Assembly (NCBI GenBank): GCA_011525845.1
Contig: WYBP01000020.1
Location: 248,001-312,000, forward strand
Direction of reading: 5' to 3'
Source of the DNA: Gemmatimonadaceae bacterium
Lineage (GTDB): Bacteria; Gemmatimonadota; Gemmatimonadetes; Gemmatimonadales; Gemmatimonadaceae
Length of the DNA stretch: 64,000 nucleotides
A program made the translations under genes and the position numbers. Below are positions 17,759 through 27,108 of this stretch, piece by piece. Numbering within the stretch: the first letter of the stretch is position 1; each line of letters opens with the position of its first letter. A model generated the notes under the pieces. It did no database searches. It saw nothing but the letters and a program-made list of their open reading frames with translations, and had not been told where the DNA came from.

Positions 17759-20700
17759 ATGCCGTCCGTCCCACGAACCCAGCGTCCACGCCCGGGTGGT
17801 CCCGAGCGCCGTCTCCCACACTGGGTGCCGACGGCCGCCGTCGTGGTGGCACTCGTGAGCGGAGCCGCCGGGCTGGTGCTCTTCGCGTCCCAGGGCCGGC
17901 TCGCGCTCGAGGAACGGCTCACCAGCTCCCTCGACCGGGCGCAGCAGGGCCTCCAGGTCTGGGAGCGGGACGAACTCGCGCGGGTGCGCGCCTGGGCGAA
18001 CGACCCCTCGCTGGGCAAGGGCCCCGATGGCATCCCACCGGGGCTGGCCGCCTTCGCCAAGACCGCGGCCGGCACGGACGGGCTCCGCGCCGTGGCGCTC
18101 TTCGCGCCGCAGGGCGCGATGCTCGCCACCACCGCCCCGAGCGTCCTCATCGATCCGATGCTGGGCCAGCGGGTCGCCGCGATCCAGCGCGCGCGCGCCG
18201 GCACACCGTCGGTCGCGGGTCCCGTCTCCGCCGCCGGGACCCGCGCGACCTCCGACGCCACCGAGTGGCTCTTCGTCGCTGCGGCACCGGTCACCGATGC
18301 CAGCGGCCAGGTCACGGCGGTCCTCGCATTCCTCTACGACACCGACGCCCCGCTGCGTCGCGTGCGCCTCGCGCTCGAGTCCGACTCGCGCGCCACGGCG
18401 TACCTGATCGACGAGCGCGGCATGGTGCTCTCGCACCTGGGGCGGACCGCCACCGAGCGTGCCAGCGCCGCCCAGCCCGTCCCCGCGATCGATGTCCTGG
18501 GCACGCCCGCCACGCGGAGCGCCGCCGGCCTCGCGCGCACCCCCTACACGGGCCCGAACGGCACGCCGGTGGTGGCCGCGTGGGGCGCCGCGGGCGCCTT
18601 CGCCGCCCGCGTGGTCTTCGAGCTCGCGGCCGACGACCTCTTCGGCGCGAGCCGGGCCCCGGGGGGCGCCGGGATCGCGCTCGCCGCGATCCTCCTGCTC
18701 GCGGCCCTGGTGGTGGTGCACCAGCAGCGCGGCGTGGAGCGGCTCCGCGTGGCGCACGCCACGCGGGAGCAGGAGCTCGCCACGGTGATCGAGTCGAGCC
18801 CCAACCCGGTACTCGTGGTGGACGAGGAGGGCATCGTGCGGCGCGCGAGCCGGAAGGCCGCGCACCTGCTCGACGCCGCCTCGACGACCCTGATCGGGTC
18901 CTCCGTGGACCGGTGGATCGGCACGGACGCGGAGTTCCGGTCCGACCGCGTCTCGGCCTTCCTCGAGGCGGCGGCGCGCGGCGCCAAGGGGCGGCGCGCG
19001 GACGGCGACCCGGTGGCGATCGACGTCCGCGTGGGCGCGGGGGAGTCGGATGGGCGGCGCCTCTTCGTGGTGGTGCTGCTCGAGGCCGGTACGCGCCGCG
19101 GCGCCGAGGAGGCGCTCCGCGCGGCCCGCCAGGAAGCCGAGAGAGCGCGACGTCAGGAGGCGGAGTTCCTCTCGGTGATGAGCCAGGAGATCCGCACGCC
19201 GATGAACGGCGTGGTGGGGATGGCGCACCTGCTCAACGAGACGCCGCTGAACCCCGCGCAGAAGGGGTACGTGGAGTCGCTGATGCGGAGCGCCCAGCTC
19301 CTCATGACCTTCGTGACGGACGTGCTGGACCTCTCGAAGCTCGAGGCGGGCTCGCTGCAGCTCGACGAGGGCGCGTTCGACCTGCGCGTGGCGCTCTCGG
19401 ACGTGGCGGAGCTCAACCTCCCGGCAGCGCGCGCCAAGGCGACGGCACTCGAGGCGCGGATCAGCGAAGCGACGCCGGTCTGGGTGATCGGCGACTCCGC
19501 GCGATTCCGGCAGGTGCTGATCAACCTCGTCGGCAACGCGATCCGGCACACGCCGGGAGGCCGCGTCGAGATCGCGGTCGATGGCGCCCGTCAGGGCGGC
19601 AGCGTCGACCTCCGGGTGTCGGTGACGGACACCGGACCCGGGATGGACCCGGAGACGGTCAAGCGCCTCTTCGCCCCCGACCAGGGAACGGTGAGCCGCC
19701 TGCAGGGAGGCGGCCTCGGGCTCAGCATGGCGAAGAGCCTCGTCACCCTCATGCGCGGCAAGCTCGACGTGAGGAGCGTCCAGGGCGAGGGCACGACCTT
19801 CAGCTTCCGGATCACGCTCCGTGCAGCCGACCAGCGCGAGACCGCCGGCACACCGGCCTCCAGCTCGCTCGCCGGCACGCGTGCCCTCGTGGTGGACAGC
19901 TCGCCGAACGACCTCAACGTGACGCGCGAGTGGCTGCGGAGCTGGGGGATGCGCGTGGAGACGACCACCACGGCCGAGGAGGCGCTGGGGCACCTGCGCC
20001 GTGCCGCGGCCGAGGGAGACCCGGTGGAGGTCGCGCTGGTGGACCGCCAGACGGTCGGGGAGCAGGCGGAGGCCTTCGCGCGCCGCCTGCGCTCGGAGCC
20101 CGCGCTCGCGGGCACGGGGCTGCTCGTCTCCACCGCGGGGGGCGGCACGTTCGATGCGCAGCGCCTCGGCGAGGCGGGATGCGACGCGGTGCTCACGAAG
20201 CCCTTCGGCGCGCAGGCGCTCTCGCGCACCCTGGCCGCCGTGGTCGAACGCCCGCGCGAGGAGCGCGGGCGGGGACCGATCATCCGGGGCGAGACGCTGG
20301 GGGGCGCCCCCGCTCGTCCCCCCGTGCAGCGCACCGACGGCCAGATCCCGACGATCGAGCCCCCCTCGTCGCCCCGCCCGCACCCGCCCGAGCCGCTCGA
20401 GGACGCGCGACTGCGCGTGCTCCTCGCCGAGGACAATCGCGTGAACCAGATCGTGGCCACGACGATGCTCCAGCGCCTCGGGTGCCGGGTGGAGGTCGTG
20501 AGCGATGGCGCGGAGGCCGTGCGGCTCGCCTCGCGCCACGAGTTCGACGTGATCTTCATGGACATCCAGATGCCGCACCTCGACGGCCTCGCGGCGACGG
20601 CGCTCATCCGCCGCCTCGCCCCGCCGCACAACGAGGCGCACATCATCGCGCTGGGCACCTCCGCCTCGCCGGACGAGCGGGACCGCTACTTCGCGGCGGG

Positions 20701-20806
20701 GATGGATGACGTGGTGCTCAAGCCCGTCACCCCCGAGGCGATGCAGGCGGCGCTCGAGCGGCGCCCCGCCGGCCTCCCGACCGACGGCCAGGTCGCGGTC
20801 GGATAG
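17759..20806 (+). CDS. membrane hybrid histidine kinase-like protein lacking the phospho-acceptor histidine
   Basis: A 1015-residue protein. A membrane helix (about 24-44), a periplasmic sensor region (about 45-300) and a second helix (302-321) precede a PAS domain (340-460). The dimerisation helix then reads VMSQEIRTPMNGVVGMAHLL: the histidine normally found in SHEIRTPMNG is Q476. The HATPase domain keeps its N box (INLVGNAIRHT), G1 (DTGPGMD) and G2 (GGGLGLS). Receiver 1 (about 705-825) is divergent (VVDSS instead of DD; D762 and LTKPF present). Receiver 2 (about 882-1000) is canonical (AEDN, D935 in FMDIQMP, VLKPV). It can probably bind ATP but not autophosphorylate at the usual site. A near-perfect sigma-28 box drives it. 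Its role is inferred as a non-canonical motility signalling protein or phosphatase. Confidence 0.82.
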   Translation: MPSVPRTQRPRPGGPERRLPHWVPTAAVVVALVSGAAGLVLFASQGRLALEERLTSSLDRAQQGLQVWERDELARVRAWANDPSLGKGPDGIPPGLAAFAKTAAGTDGLRAVALFAPQGAMLATTAPSVLIDPMLGQRVAAIQRARAGTPSVAGPVSAAGTRATSDATEWLFVAAAPVTDASGQVTAVLAFLYDTDAPLRRVRLALESDSRATAYLIDERGMVLSHLGRTATERASAAQPVPAIDVLGTPATRSAAGLARTPYTGPNGTPVVAAWGAAGAFAARVVFELAADDLFGASRAPGGAGIALAAILLLAALVVVHQQRGVERLRVAHATREQELATVIESSPNPVLVVDEEGIVRRASRKAAHLLDAASTTLIGSSVDRWIGTDAEFRSDRVSAFLEAAARGAKGRRADGDPVAIDVRVGAGESDGRRLFVVVLLEAGTRRGAEEALRAARQEAERARRQEAEFLSVMSQEIRTPMNGVVGMAHLLNETPLNPAQKGYVESLMRSAQLLMTFVTDVLDLSKLEAGSLQLDEGAFDLRVALSDVAELNLPAARAKATALEARISEATPVWVIGDSARFRQVLINLVGNAIRHTPGGRVEIAVDGARQGGSVDLRVSVTDTGPGMDPETVKRLFAPDQGTVSRLQGGGLGLSMAKSLVTLMRGKLDVRSVQGEGTTFSFRITLRAADQRETAGTPASSSLAGTRALVVDSSPNDLNVTREWLRSWGMRVETTTTAEEALGHLRRAAAEGDPVEVALVDRQTVGEQAEAFARRLRSEPALAGTGLLVSTAGGGTFDAQRLGEAGCDAVLTKPFGAQALSRTLAAVVERPREERGRGPIIRGETLGGAPARPPVQRTDGQIPTIEPPSSPRPHPPEPLEDARLRVLLAEDNRVNQIVATTMLQRLGCRVEVVSDGAEAVRLASRHEFDVIFMDIQMPHLDGLAATALIRRLAPPHNEAHIIALGTSASPDERDRYFAAGMDDVVLKPVTPEAMQAALERRPAGLPTDGQVAVG

Positions 20807-20904
20807 CGGTTCGGGAAGACCCCCCACAGGCGAACCGCAGGACGCCCGACACGCTCGGCGCGCGCACGACCCCAGACTCCGGGTGGACCCGATGGGAGCG
20901 CGCG

Positions 20905-21765
20905 ATGCCCACCACCCCCCTGCTGCTGCGGATCATGCTCGTCGCCGCGAAGGTGCTCGCGGCCGCCGTCCTCCTCCTCGTGCTCGCGAACCTCGCCGGG
21001 GAGTGGCGCTGGCGCCGCGTGACCGCGCAGATCCGCGCGCGCATGCCCGGGCCGGCGGCGGGCTCCGCAGGTGCCCCCGTCGAGCTCGCGCGCGCCTCGT
21101 CCGTCCCGCCGCCCGTCGAGCGCTACCTGCGCGCCGTGCTCCCGCTGGATGCGCGGCCACCGACGGTGGTCGAGTTCCGGCACTCGGGGGACTTCAACAT
21201 GGGGGAGGAGTCCGACCGGTGGCTCCCCTTCACGTCCAGCCAACTGGTGCGCACCTCCCCCCCGGCCTTCGACTGGAACGCGCACATCCGGCTCACGCGC
21301 GGGCTCGGCGTGCGCGTGCACGACGCCTACGTGGAGCGGGAGGGGATCCTGCGCGCCTCACTGCTCGGGCTGGTCGACGTCGCGCACCTGCGCGACACCA
21401 CGGCGCTCGCGCGGGGCGAGCTGATGCGCTTCCTCGCCGAGAGTCCCTGGTATCCCTGGATCCTGCTGCCGGGGGGTGATGTCTCGTGGGAGGCGGTGGA
21501 CGATGCGTCCGCGGACGCCACGCTCACCGCCGACGGGCACGAGGTCACGCTGCGCTTCACCTTCGGCGCCGACTCCCTGGTCGCGACGGTGCACGCCGCC
21601 GCGCGCGACCGCAGCGTGGGCGGCGTGATGGTGCCCACCCCATGGGAGGGTCGATTCTGGGACTACGCCCTGCGCGACGGGGTCCGGGTGCCGGTCGCCG
21701 GCGAGGTGGCCTGGCTCCTCCCCGAGGGGCGGAAGCCGTACTGGCGGGCCCGCCTAGATCGCTGA
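20905..21765 (+). CDS. membrane-anchored DUF6544/DUF6920-type protein of unknown function
   Basis: A 286-residue protein with one N-terminal membrane helix (about 9-29). The body has PPPVERYLRAVLP, RHSGDFNM, WLPFTSSQLV, FDWNAHIRLTRGLGVRVHDAYV and an acidic/tryptophan-rich region WEAVDDASADATL. This series recalls an uncharacterised family annotated as DUF6544 or DUF6920; I name it from memory. A beta-sandwich-like lipid-binding fold is possible but not shown. The last 12 bases overlap the end of the converging EvgS-like kinase gene. No regulatory site is recognised in the 98 bp upstream. Confidence 0.65.
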   Translation: MPTTPLLLRIMLVAAKVLAAAVLLLVLANLAGEWRWRRVTAQIRARMPGPAAGSAGAPVELARASSVPPPVERYLRAVLPLDARPPTVVEFRHSGDFNMGEESDRWLPFTSSQLVRTSPPAFDWNAHIRLTRGLGVRVHDAYVEREGILRASLLGLVDVAHLRDTTALARGELMRFLAESPWYPWILLPGGDVSWEAVDDASADATLTADGHEVTLRFTFGADSLVATVHAAARDRSVGGVMVPTPWEGRFWDYALRDGVRVPVAGEVAWLLPEGRKPYWRARLDR

Positions 21766-24700
21766 GCCCACCGCCACGCGCTCGAACCAGTCGCGCGTGG
21801 TGTGCAGCCAGGTGCGGAGGCGCTCCCCTTCCTGCTGGAGGCGGTGCACGGCGTCCACGCGCTCCTCGGCGCCCTGGTCGAGCCCGAAGAGCCGCTTCAC
21901 CCGCTCCGCGGCACGCGCGTAGGGCATCGCGCCGAGCATCCGCGCCGCCCCCTCGATGCGGTGCGCCGAGCTCACCACCTGCGCGCGATCATCGATCTCG
22001 ACGGCCGCATAGAGCGTGGCGAAGTCGTCCGCGTCCGCGGCGAGGAACTCGCCCAGCGCCTGCCGCAGCACGTCGGGGTCGTCACCGAGGCTCTCCTTGA
22101 GCGCCTTGTGGCTGAGGGGCGCGGGGAGGGTGACCGGCATCGGCGTGCTCGCGGAGTCCTTCTCCCGCGCGTCCACGGGACGCGCGGAGGGGGGCAACCA
22201 GAAGCGCAGCGTCGCGTCGAGTTCCTTCAGGAGCGCGGGCTTGGCGAGGAAGTCGTCCATCCCGGCTTCCACGCAGACCACGCGCTGCTCGTCGAACGCG
22301 TTCCCGCTGAGCGCGATGATCGGCGTGCGGCCGAGCGTCGGGTCGCGCCCCTCCTCGGCGCGGATGCGCCGGGCGAGGGAGAGGCCGTCCATCTCGGGCA
22401 TCTGCAGGTCCGTGAGCACGAGCCCGTAGCGCCCCGTGCGCCAGGCGGTGAAGCCGCTGTGCCCGTTGCCGTGGAGCTCGGCGGTGTAGCCGAGCACGCG
22501 CAGCTGCTTCTCGATCACGCGCTGCGCGATGGGGTGGTCCTCGCAGACCAGGATCAGCCGGCGTTCGGCGATCGCCTCGTCCACCGTGACCACCTGCGGG
22601 GCGGACGCGGAGCGCGGATCGCTCGAGCTGGTCGGGAGGTCGGGCTCGTCGCGCCCCGCGGCGATCGCGACGGCGCGCAGGAAGGCGCTGCGGCGCGCGT
22701 GCGGCGCGATGGTCACGCCGCCGTCGCCGCGCACCTCGGGCCGGATCGCGCCCCCCTCGAGAAGTCGCACCACCTGCGTGCGGCCGCTCGGGCCGGCGGC
22801 CACGCGGGCGCGCAGCGCGTGCTGCACCTCACGCGGCACGTCGGGGCCGGTGACGACCACGTCCGCCGGCGTGCCTTCCGGGACGCCGGCCACCTGGTCG
22901 GGGGTGACCATCGAGACCGCGGCGCCCCGCTGCTCGAGCAGGGTGGAGAGGAAGCGCGCGTCGACCTCGTTCTCGTGCAGCACCGCGACGTGGAGCCCGG
23001 TGAGCCAGATCCGGCTGTCCGAGGTCTCCTCGTGGAGGCGCTCGAACGAGATGCGGACCTGCACCGCCGTGCCGACGTTCGGGAGGCTGCGCAGCTCGAC
23101 GGTGCCCCCCATCAGCTCCACGATGCGGCGCACGAGGGCGAGCCCGAGCCCCGTGCCCCCCACCTGCGTGGTGATCTCGCGCTCGCCGCGCTCGAAGGGC
23201 GCGAAGAGGCGGGACTGCACGTCGTCGGGGATGCCGGCGCCCGTGTCGGTGACCTCGAAGCGGAGCACGCGATGGGTCTCGGTGAGCGCCTCCTGCACCA
23301 CGGCCAGCCGGACGCTCCCGCGCGCGGTGAACTTCACCGCGTTCGAGACGAGGTTGCCGAGCACCTGCCGCAGGCGCACCGCGTCGCCCATCAGGAGCTC
23401 GCCGACCTTGGGGTCGACCATGGCGCGGAGACGCACCCCCTTCTCCTCCGCCGCGGCCGCGTAGAGGCCGGCGGTGGATTCCACCACGTCGTCGATCGAG
23501 AGGGGCCGGTGCTCGACCGTCATCTTCCCCGCCTCGATGCGCGAGAAGTCGAGCACGTCGTCCAGGATGCGGCGCAGCGTGCGCGCGGAGTCCGCGATGG
23601 TCGCGAGCTGCTGGCGCTGGTCGGCGTCGAGCACCGTGCGCGCGAGCACCTCGATCATCCCGCTGATGCCGGTCATCGGCGTGCGGATCTCGTGGCTCAT
23701 CGTCGCGAGGAAGACGGACTTGGCGCGCGTCGCCATCTCGGCCTCCTCCTTCGCGCGCCGGAGCTCCCCGGCCTCCTTCCGCTGCTGCGTGACGTCGCTG
23801 ATGTGCACCGTGAACGCCGCGAGGCACCCCGCGATGGGGTGCGACACGGCTTCCTCGCGCAGCCAGCGGAGGCCGCGCCCCGGGTGCATCACGCGGTACT
23901 CGACCGCGTATCCCGCGTTCGCGTTCACCGCATCCTGCCGCGCGCGCCGCACCTGCTCCACGTCCTCGGCGATCTGCACCTGCTCGAAGGCGTGCAGCCC
24001 GGCGTAGAGGTCCGAGGTGCCGATCCCGGCGATCTCCGGCAGGCGGTTCCCCACGAAGGCGACCTGGTGCCGGCCATCACTCGTGACGCGCCACTGGATC
24101 ACGGCCCCCGGCACGCCATCCGCGAGCTCGATCAGCCGGCGGTGTGCGTCGGCGAGGAGCTCGGTGTGCTCCCGGCTCTCCGTGACGTCGCGCCACGAGC
24201 CGACGAGTTCCACCGCGCTCCCCACCCGGTTGGCCCGCGCCTCGACCCGCACCCAGCGGTCCTCGTCGCGTCGGCGCACCCGGAACTCCTGCTGCCAGGG
24301 TGCGCACTCGAGCAGGGAGCGGTCGCAGGTGGCGCGCACCGAGCTCGCGTCGTCGGACACGACGGTGTCGTACACGTGTTCCCAGTCGGCGGCGATGGCG
24401 ACGGCCGGCACGCCGAGCACCGCGGCGGCGCCACGGCTCACGAACTCGACGGAGGTCTCCCCGGCATCGGTGCGGACCACCTTGAACACCGCGAGCCCCG
24501 GCACGCCGTCGGTGATCTCGCGCACGAGCGACTCGGCGTCCATCAGGTCGGCGACGGCCCGATCCGCCGGCTCCACGACGCGCCGGCGCACGATCCAGTA
24601 GAGCAACCCGAGCGCCACGGTGCAGAGGAGCACGAACGCGAGCTCCGGGCCGCTGCGCTGCAGCGTGAGCATCAGGACGTCGCTCCGCCGCACGGCGAAC

Positions 24701-25653
24701 AGGGCGTCGAGGCGAGTGCCGGGGACCGGGCGGGAGAGCGCGTACCAGCTCCCCGCCGCGCGGAACTGCGGCGAGAGGGTCGCGACGCGCGACTCGAGTC
24801 CGTGTGGGAGGGGGGAGAGCGAGAGGGTGCGCTCGCCGGCGGCATCCGACGCCGTGCTCGCCACCGAGCCATCCCGGGCGATGAGCCCCGCCACGGCGGC
24901 GACCTCGGCACGGCGGTCGGTCAGCCGTTCGAGGTAGGAGCGCAGTGGCACCGTCACGATGACGGTGGCCGGCGTCGCGCGCGCGGGCAGCCAGGCGGGC
25001 TGGTCCACGCGCAGCACGGCGGCGCCCGTGGCCGGGTCCCGGCTGACGAAGGGTTCGTCGGTCACCGCATTGCGGTCGGTGGCCAGGCCCCCGAGCACAT
25101 CGCGCTCGAACCACTCCGCGAGCCGGGCGTCGCGCTGCCGCAGGCGGAGCTGGTCGGCGTTGACGTACGGCACGCGGCTCACCACGTGCGCAGGGGCGAC
25201 GGCGATGTAGATCGCCTCCACGTCCGTCTCCCCGTCGAGCACGCGGCGCTGCGCGGGGAGCGCCGTCAGCATCTCGGTGATCGCCCGCGGCTGCCCCGCC
25301 GGCTCCCCGGTGGACGCCTGCAGCGCGAACACGCCGCCCACCGCCAGCCCGGACTCGGTGTCGGAGGCGATCAGCTCGACGGCGTCCTGGCCGGCCCGGC
25401 GCTCGACGCGCAGCGCGCGGCCGCCGGAGCGGTCCCGCGCCTGCCCCTCGAGGAGCACCGCGACACCGGTCGCGAGCGACGAGTGACGCTCGGCGAGGTC
25501 GGCCGTCGCCGCGAGCCGCCGCGTGACCGAGCCGGACTCGAGCGAGCGGAGGATCTCCGCGTGCTCGTTCCAGACGAGCGCCGTGGCGAGCAGCACGAGA
25601 CTCGCGCACCCCGTGACCACGACCACGCGGAGCAGGCGGTTCCGCACCGCCAT
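21754..25653 (-). CDS. EvgS/BvgS-like tripartite sensor kinase (HisKA-HATPase-receivers-Hpt)
   Basis: A 1299-residue membrane kinase. Order: membrane helix (about 10-27), a large periplasmic region, second helix (about 340-360), two PAS domains, HisKA with MSHEIRTPMTG (H654), HATPase (LGNLVSNAVKFT; DTGAGIPDD; GGTGLGLALV), a degenerate receiver-like segment (about 845-965, starting LHVAVLHENEVDARF, without the acidic pocket), a complete receiver (about 1030-1150; CEDH, D1082 in LTDLQMP, LAKPA) and a C-terminal Hpt domain with SSAHRIEGAARML (H1231). This supports a multi-step phosphorelay that ends on a separate response regulator. The ATG at 25653 starts the first membrane helix; a GTG at 25691 overlapping the preceding stop is an alternative. 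It lies 35 bp after the receiver-EAL gene and probably shares its sigma-28 promoter. Confidence 0.87.
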   Translation of the reverse strand: MAVRNRLLRVVVVTGCASLVLLATALVWNEHAEILRSLESGSVTRRLAATADLAERHSSLATGVAVLLEGQARDRSGGRALRVERRAGQDAVELIASDTESGLAVGGVFALQASTGEPAGQPRAITEMLTALPAQRRVLDGETDVEAIYIAVAPAHVVSRVPYVNADQLRLRQRDARLAEWFERDVLGGLATDRNAVTDEPFVSRDPATGAAVLRVDQPAWLPARATPATVIVTVPLRSYLERLTDRRAEVAAVAGLIARDGSVASTASDAAGERTLSLSPLPHGLESRVATLSPQFRAAGSWYALSRPVPGTRLDALFAVRRSDVLMLTLQRSGPELAFVLLCTVALGLLYWIVRRRVVEPADRAVADLMDAESLVREITDGVPGLAVFKVVRTDAGETSVEFVSRGAAAVLGVPAVAIAADWEHVYDTVVSDDASSVRATCDRSLLECAPWQQEFRVRRRDEDRWVRVEARANRVGSAVELVGSWRDVTESREHTELLADAHRRLIELADGVPGAVIQWRVTSDGRHQVAFVGNRLPEIAGIGTSDLYAGLHAFEQVQIAEDVEQVRRARQDAVNANAGYAVEYRVMHPGRGLRWLREEAVSHPIAGCLAAFTVHISDVTQQRKEAGELRRAKEEAEMATRAKSVFLATMSHEIRTPMTGISGMIEVLARTVLDADQRQQLATIADSARTLRRILDDVLDFSRIEAGKMTVEHRPLSIDDVVESTAGLYAAAAEEKGVRLRAMVDPKVGELLMGDAVRLRQVLGNLVSNAVKFTARGSVRLAVVQEALTETHRVLRFEVTDTGAGIPDDVQSRLFAPFERGEREITTQVGGTGLGLALVRRIVELMGGTVELRSLPNVGTAVQVRISFERLHEETSDSRIWLTGLHVAVLHENEVDARFLSTLLEQRGAAVSMVTPDQVAGVPEGTPADVVVTGPDVPREVQHALRARVAAGPSGRTQVVRLLEGGAIRPEVRGDGGVTIAPHARRSAFLRAVAIAAGRDEPDLPTSSSDPRSASAPQVVTVDEAIAERRLILVCEDHPIAQRVIEKQLRVLGYTAELHGNGHSGFTAWRTGRYGLVLTDLQMPEMDGLSLARRIRAEEGRDPTLGRTPIIALSGNAFDEQRVVCVEAGMDDFLAKPALLKELDATLRFWLPPSARPVDAREKDSASTPMPVTLPAPLSHKALKESLGDDPDVLRQALGEFLAADADDFATLYAAVEIDDRAQVVSSAHRIEGAARMLGAMPYARAAERVKRLFGLDQGAEERVDAVHRLQQEGERLRTWLHTTRDWFERVAVGSAI

Positions 25654-25688
25654 GCCAGTACTCGCCGCCTCCGGGAGTGGACGCACGC

Positions 25689-26963
25689 TCACCCCTCGAC
25701 CCCGCCGCGCGCCTGCGCCCAGGCCAGCAGCTCGTCCGGCGGCATCGGCTTGGCGATCACGTACCCCTGGGCATACGGGCACTCGAGCGCCTCGAGCAGC
25801 ACCAGGTCCTCCTCCGTCTCCACGCCCTCCGCCACGGCGGAGAGCGAGAGGCCGGAGGCGAGTTCGAGGAGCGAGGCGAGCACGGCGGTGGCCTTCGGGT
25901 CGCGCGAGGCGCCGTGGACGAACCGGCGGTCCACCTTGACCTCGGTGACCGGCATCGTCTTGAGCATCTCCATGGAGGCGTAGCCGGTGCCGTAGTCGTC
26001 GAGCGAGAGCCCGAACCCCGCCATCCGGAGGCGGGCCAGCGTCTCGATCGCCAGCGCGCGTTCGCGGCTGACCGTGGTCTCGGTGACCTCGATCACGAGG
26101 GAACCGGGTTCGACCCCCGCGGTGCGGACGAGCGCGCTCAGGCGATCCGCCAGCCCCGTATCGGCGAGCGCCCCGCCGGGAAGGTTGACGGAGACGGAGG
26201 CCGAGAGTCCCACCCGCTCCCACCGGCGCAGTTGCGCGAGGGACTGGGTGAGCATGCTCTGGCTCAGCTCATCGATCAGCGGCGTGCTCTCGATGGGCGG
26301 GATGATCGCGCCCGCGCCGAGGAGGCCCTGCGTGGGGTGGTACCAGCGCGCGAGCGCCTCGACGCCCGCGAGGCGTCCGCTCCCGACCTCGATCTTCGGC
26401 TGGAACCAGGGGCGGATCTGGCCCGCCGCGATCGCTTCGCCGATCTCCTCGAGCGAGTGCTGCGCGGCCTGCGCGCGACTCTGGCGCGCCCCCGGCTTGC
26501 CGGCAGGCCCCTCGGCGGCGCGGACGGTGGCCAGGAATCCCCGCAGCACCTCGAGCGAGACCGGCTTGGGGATCGCGCCGAGCACGGTGAGCCCGTACAT
26601 CTTCGCCATCTCGTCCACGGAGCGGAGCACCGCGGGGTCATGCGCGGAGGTGAGCACCACGCGCGGGGAGGAGGGCTCCTGCGAGAGCATGCGCAGGAAG
26701 GTCACGCCGTCCATGCCGGGCGTCTCGAGGTCCGCGATCACGAGGTCGGGCTGCGCGCGCCGCACGGCCTCGAGCGCCTCGTCGCCGGTGGAGGCCTCGA
26801 CGATCGAGACGTGGCCGAACCCGAGCAGGAGCCGGCCGAGCATCCGCCGCTGGAAGGGATGGTCCTCGAGGATGAGGACCGAGACGGCGCGCACGTCGCC
26901 CTCGGCCTCCCCGTTCGTGGTCCGTGGGGACGCGGGCGTGATCCGCCCTGCGGGGCGCGTCAT
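25689..26963 (-). CDS. response regulator with EAL domain, c-di-GMP phosphodiesterase
   Basis: A 424-residue protein. A receiver domain (about 26-150; LEDH, phospho-acceptor D78 in IADLETPGMDG, K133 in IPKPVS) precedes an EAL domain (about 168-420). EAL residues needed for c-di-GMP hydrolysis are all visible: E202-A-L, N260, E292, D322-D323 (DDYGTG), K343 and E379 (EGVET), so it should be active, lowering c-di-GMP when phosphorylated or relieved. It precedes the EvgS-like kinase gene by 35 bp, a natural partner. A sigma-28-type promoter upstream places it in the motility regulon, where lowering c-di-GMP usually favours swimming. No GGDEF protein is in the window. Confidence 0.92.
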   Translation of the reverse strand: MTRPAGRITPASPRTTNGEAEGDVRAVSVLILEDHPFQRRMLGRLLLGFGHVSIVEASTGDEALEAVRRAQPDLVIADLETPGMDGVTFLRMLSQEPSSPRVVLTSAHDPAVLRSVDEMAKMYGLTVLGAIPKPVSLEVLRGFLATVRAAEGPAGKPGARQSRAQAAQHSLEEIGEAIAAGQIRPWFQPKIEVGSGRLAGVEALARWYHPTQGLLGAGAIIPPIESTPLIDELSQSMLTQSLAQLRRWERVGLSASVSVNLPGGALADTGLADRLSALVRTAGVEPGSLVIEVTETTVSRERALAIETLARLRMAGFGLSLDDYGTGYASMEMLKTMPVTEVKVDRRFVHGASRDPKATAVLASLLELASGLSLSAVAEGVETEEDLVLLEALECPYAQGYVIAKPMPPDELLAWAQARGGVEG

Positions 26964-27048
26964 ATCCCGCCCCGGTGTGGGCGAGTGGAGATCGGGGCTG
27001 ATGGTGATACCGCCTCCCGGACGGATGAAGCCTTTCTGTCTGAAGCCA

Positions 27049-27075
27049 GTATCGGCGGGTGCGGCCGGGACTGGA
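27049..27075 (-). promoter_or_regulatory. sigma-28 (FliA-type) promoter of receiver-EAL / kinase operon
   Basis: On the minus strand TCCA (27072-27075), 15 bp spacer, GCCGATAC (27049-27056). The start site would be about 80 nt before the EAL gene ATG. Confidence 0.6.
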
Positions 27076-27108
27076 GCTTTCGCCCGGACGTCCGGGGCGC
27101 ATATTCCG

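Noticed and set aside
21802-25983. 1393-codon open frame on the plus strand opposite the EvgS-like kinase
   Set aside because: Low-complexity, rich in Arg/His/Glu, no motif; the minus strand has complete kinase domains.
27049-27108. Sigma-28 promoter for the triple-PAS kinase on the plus strand
   Set aside because: The only box there points to the minus strand; no TCAA-N15 match was found toward 27109.
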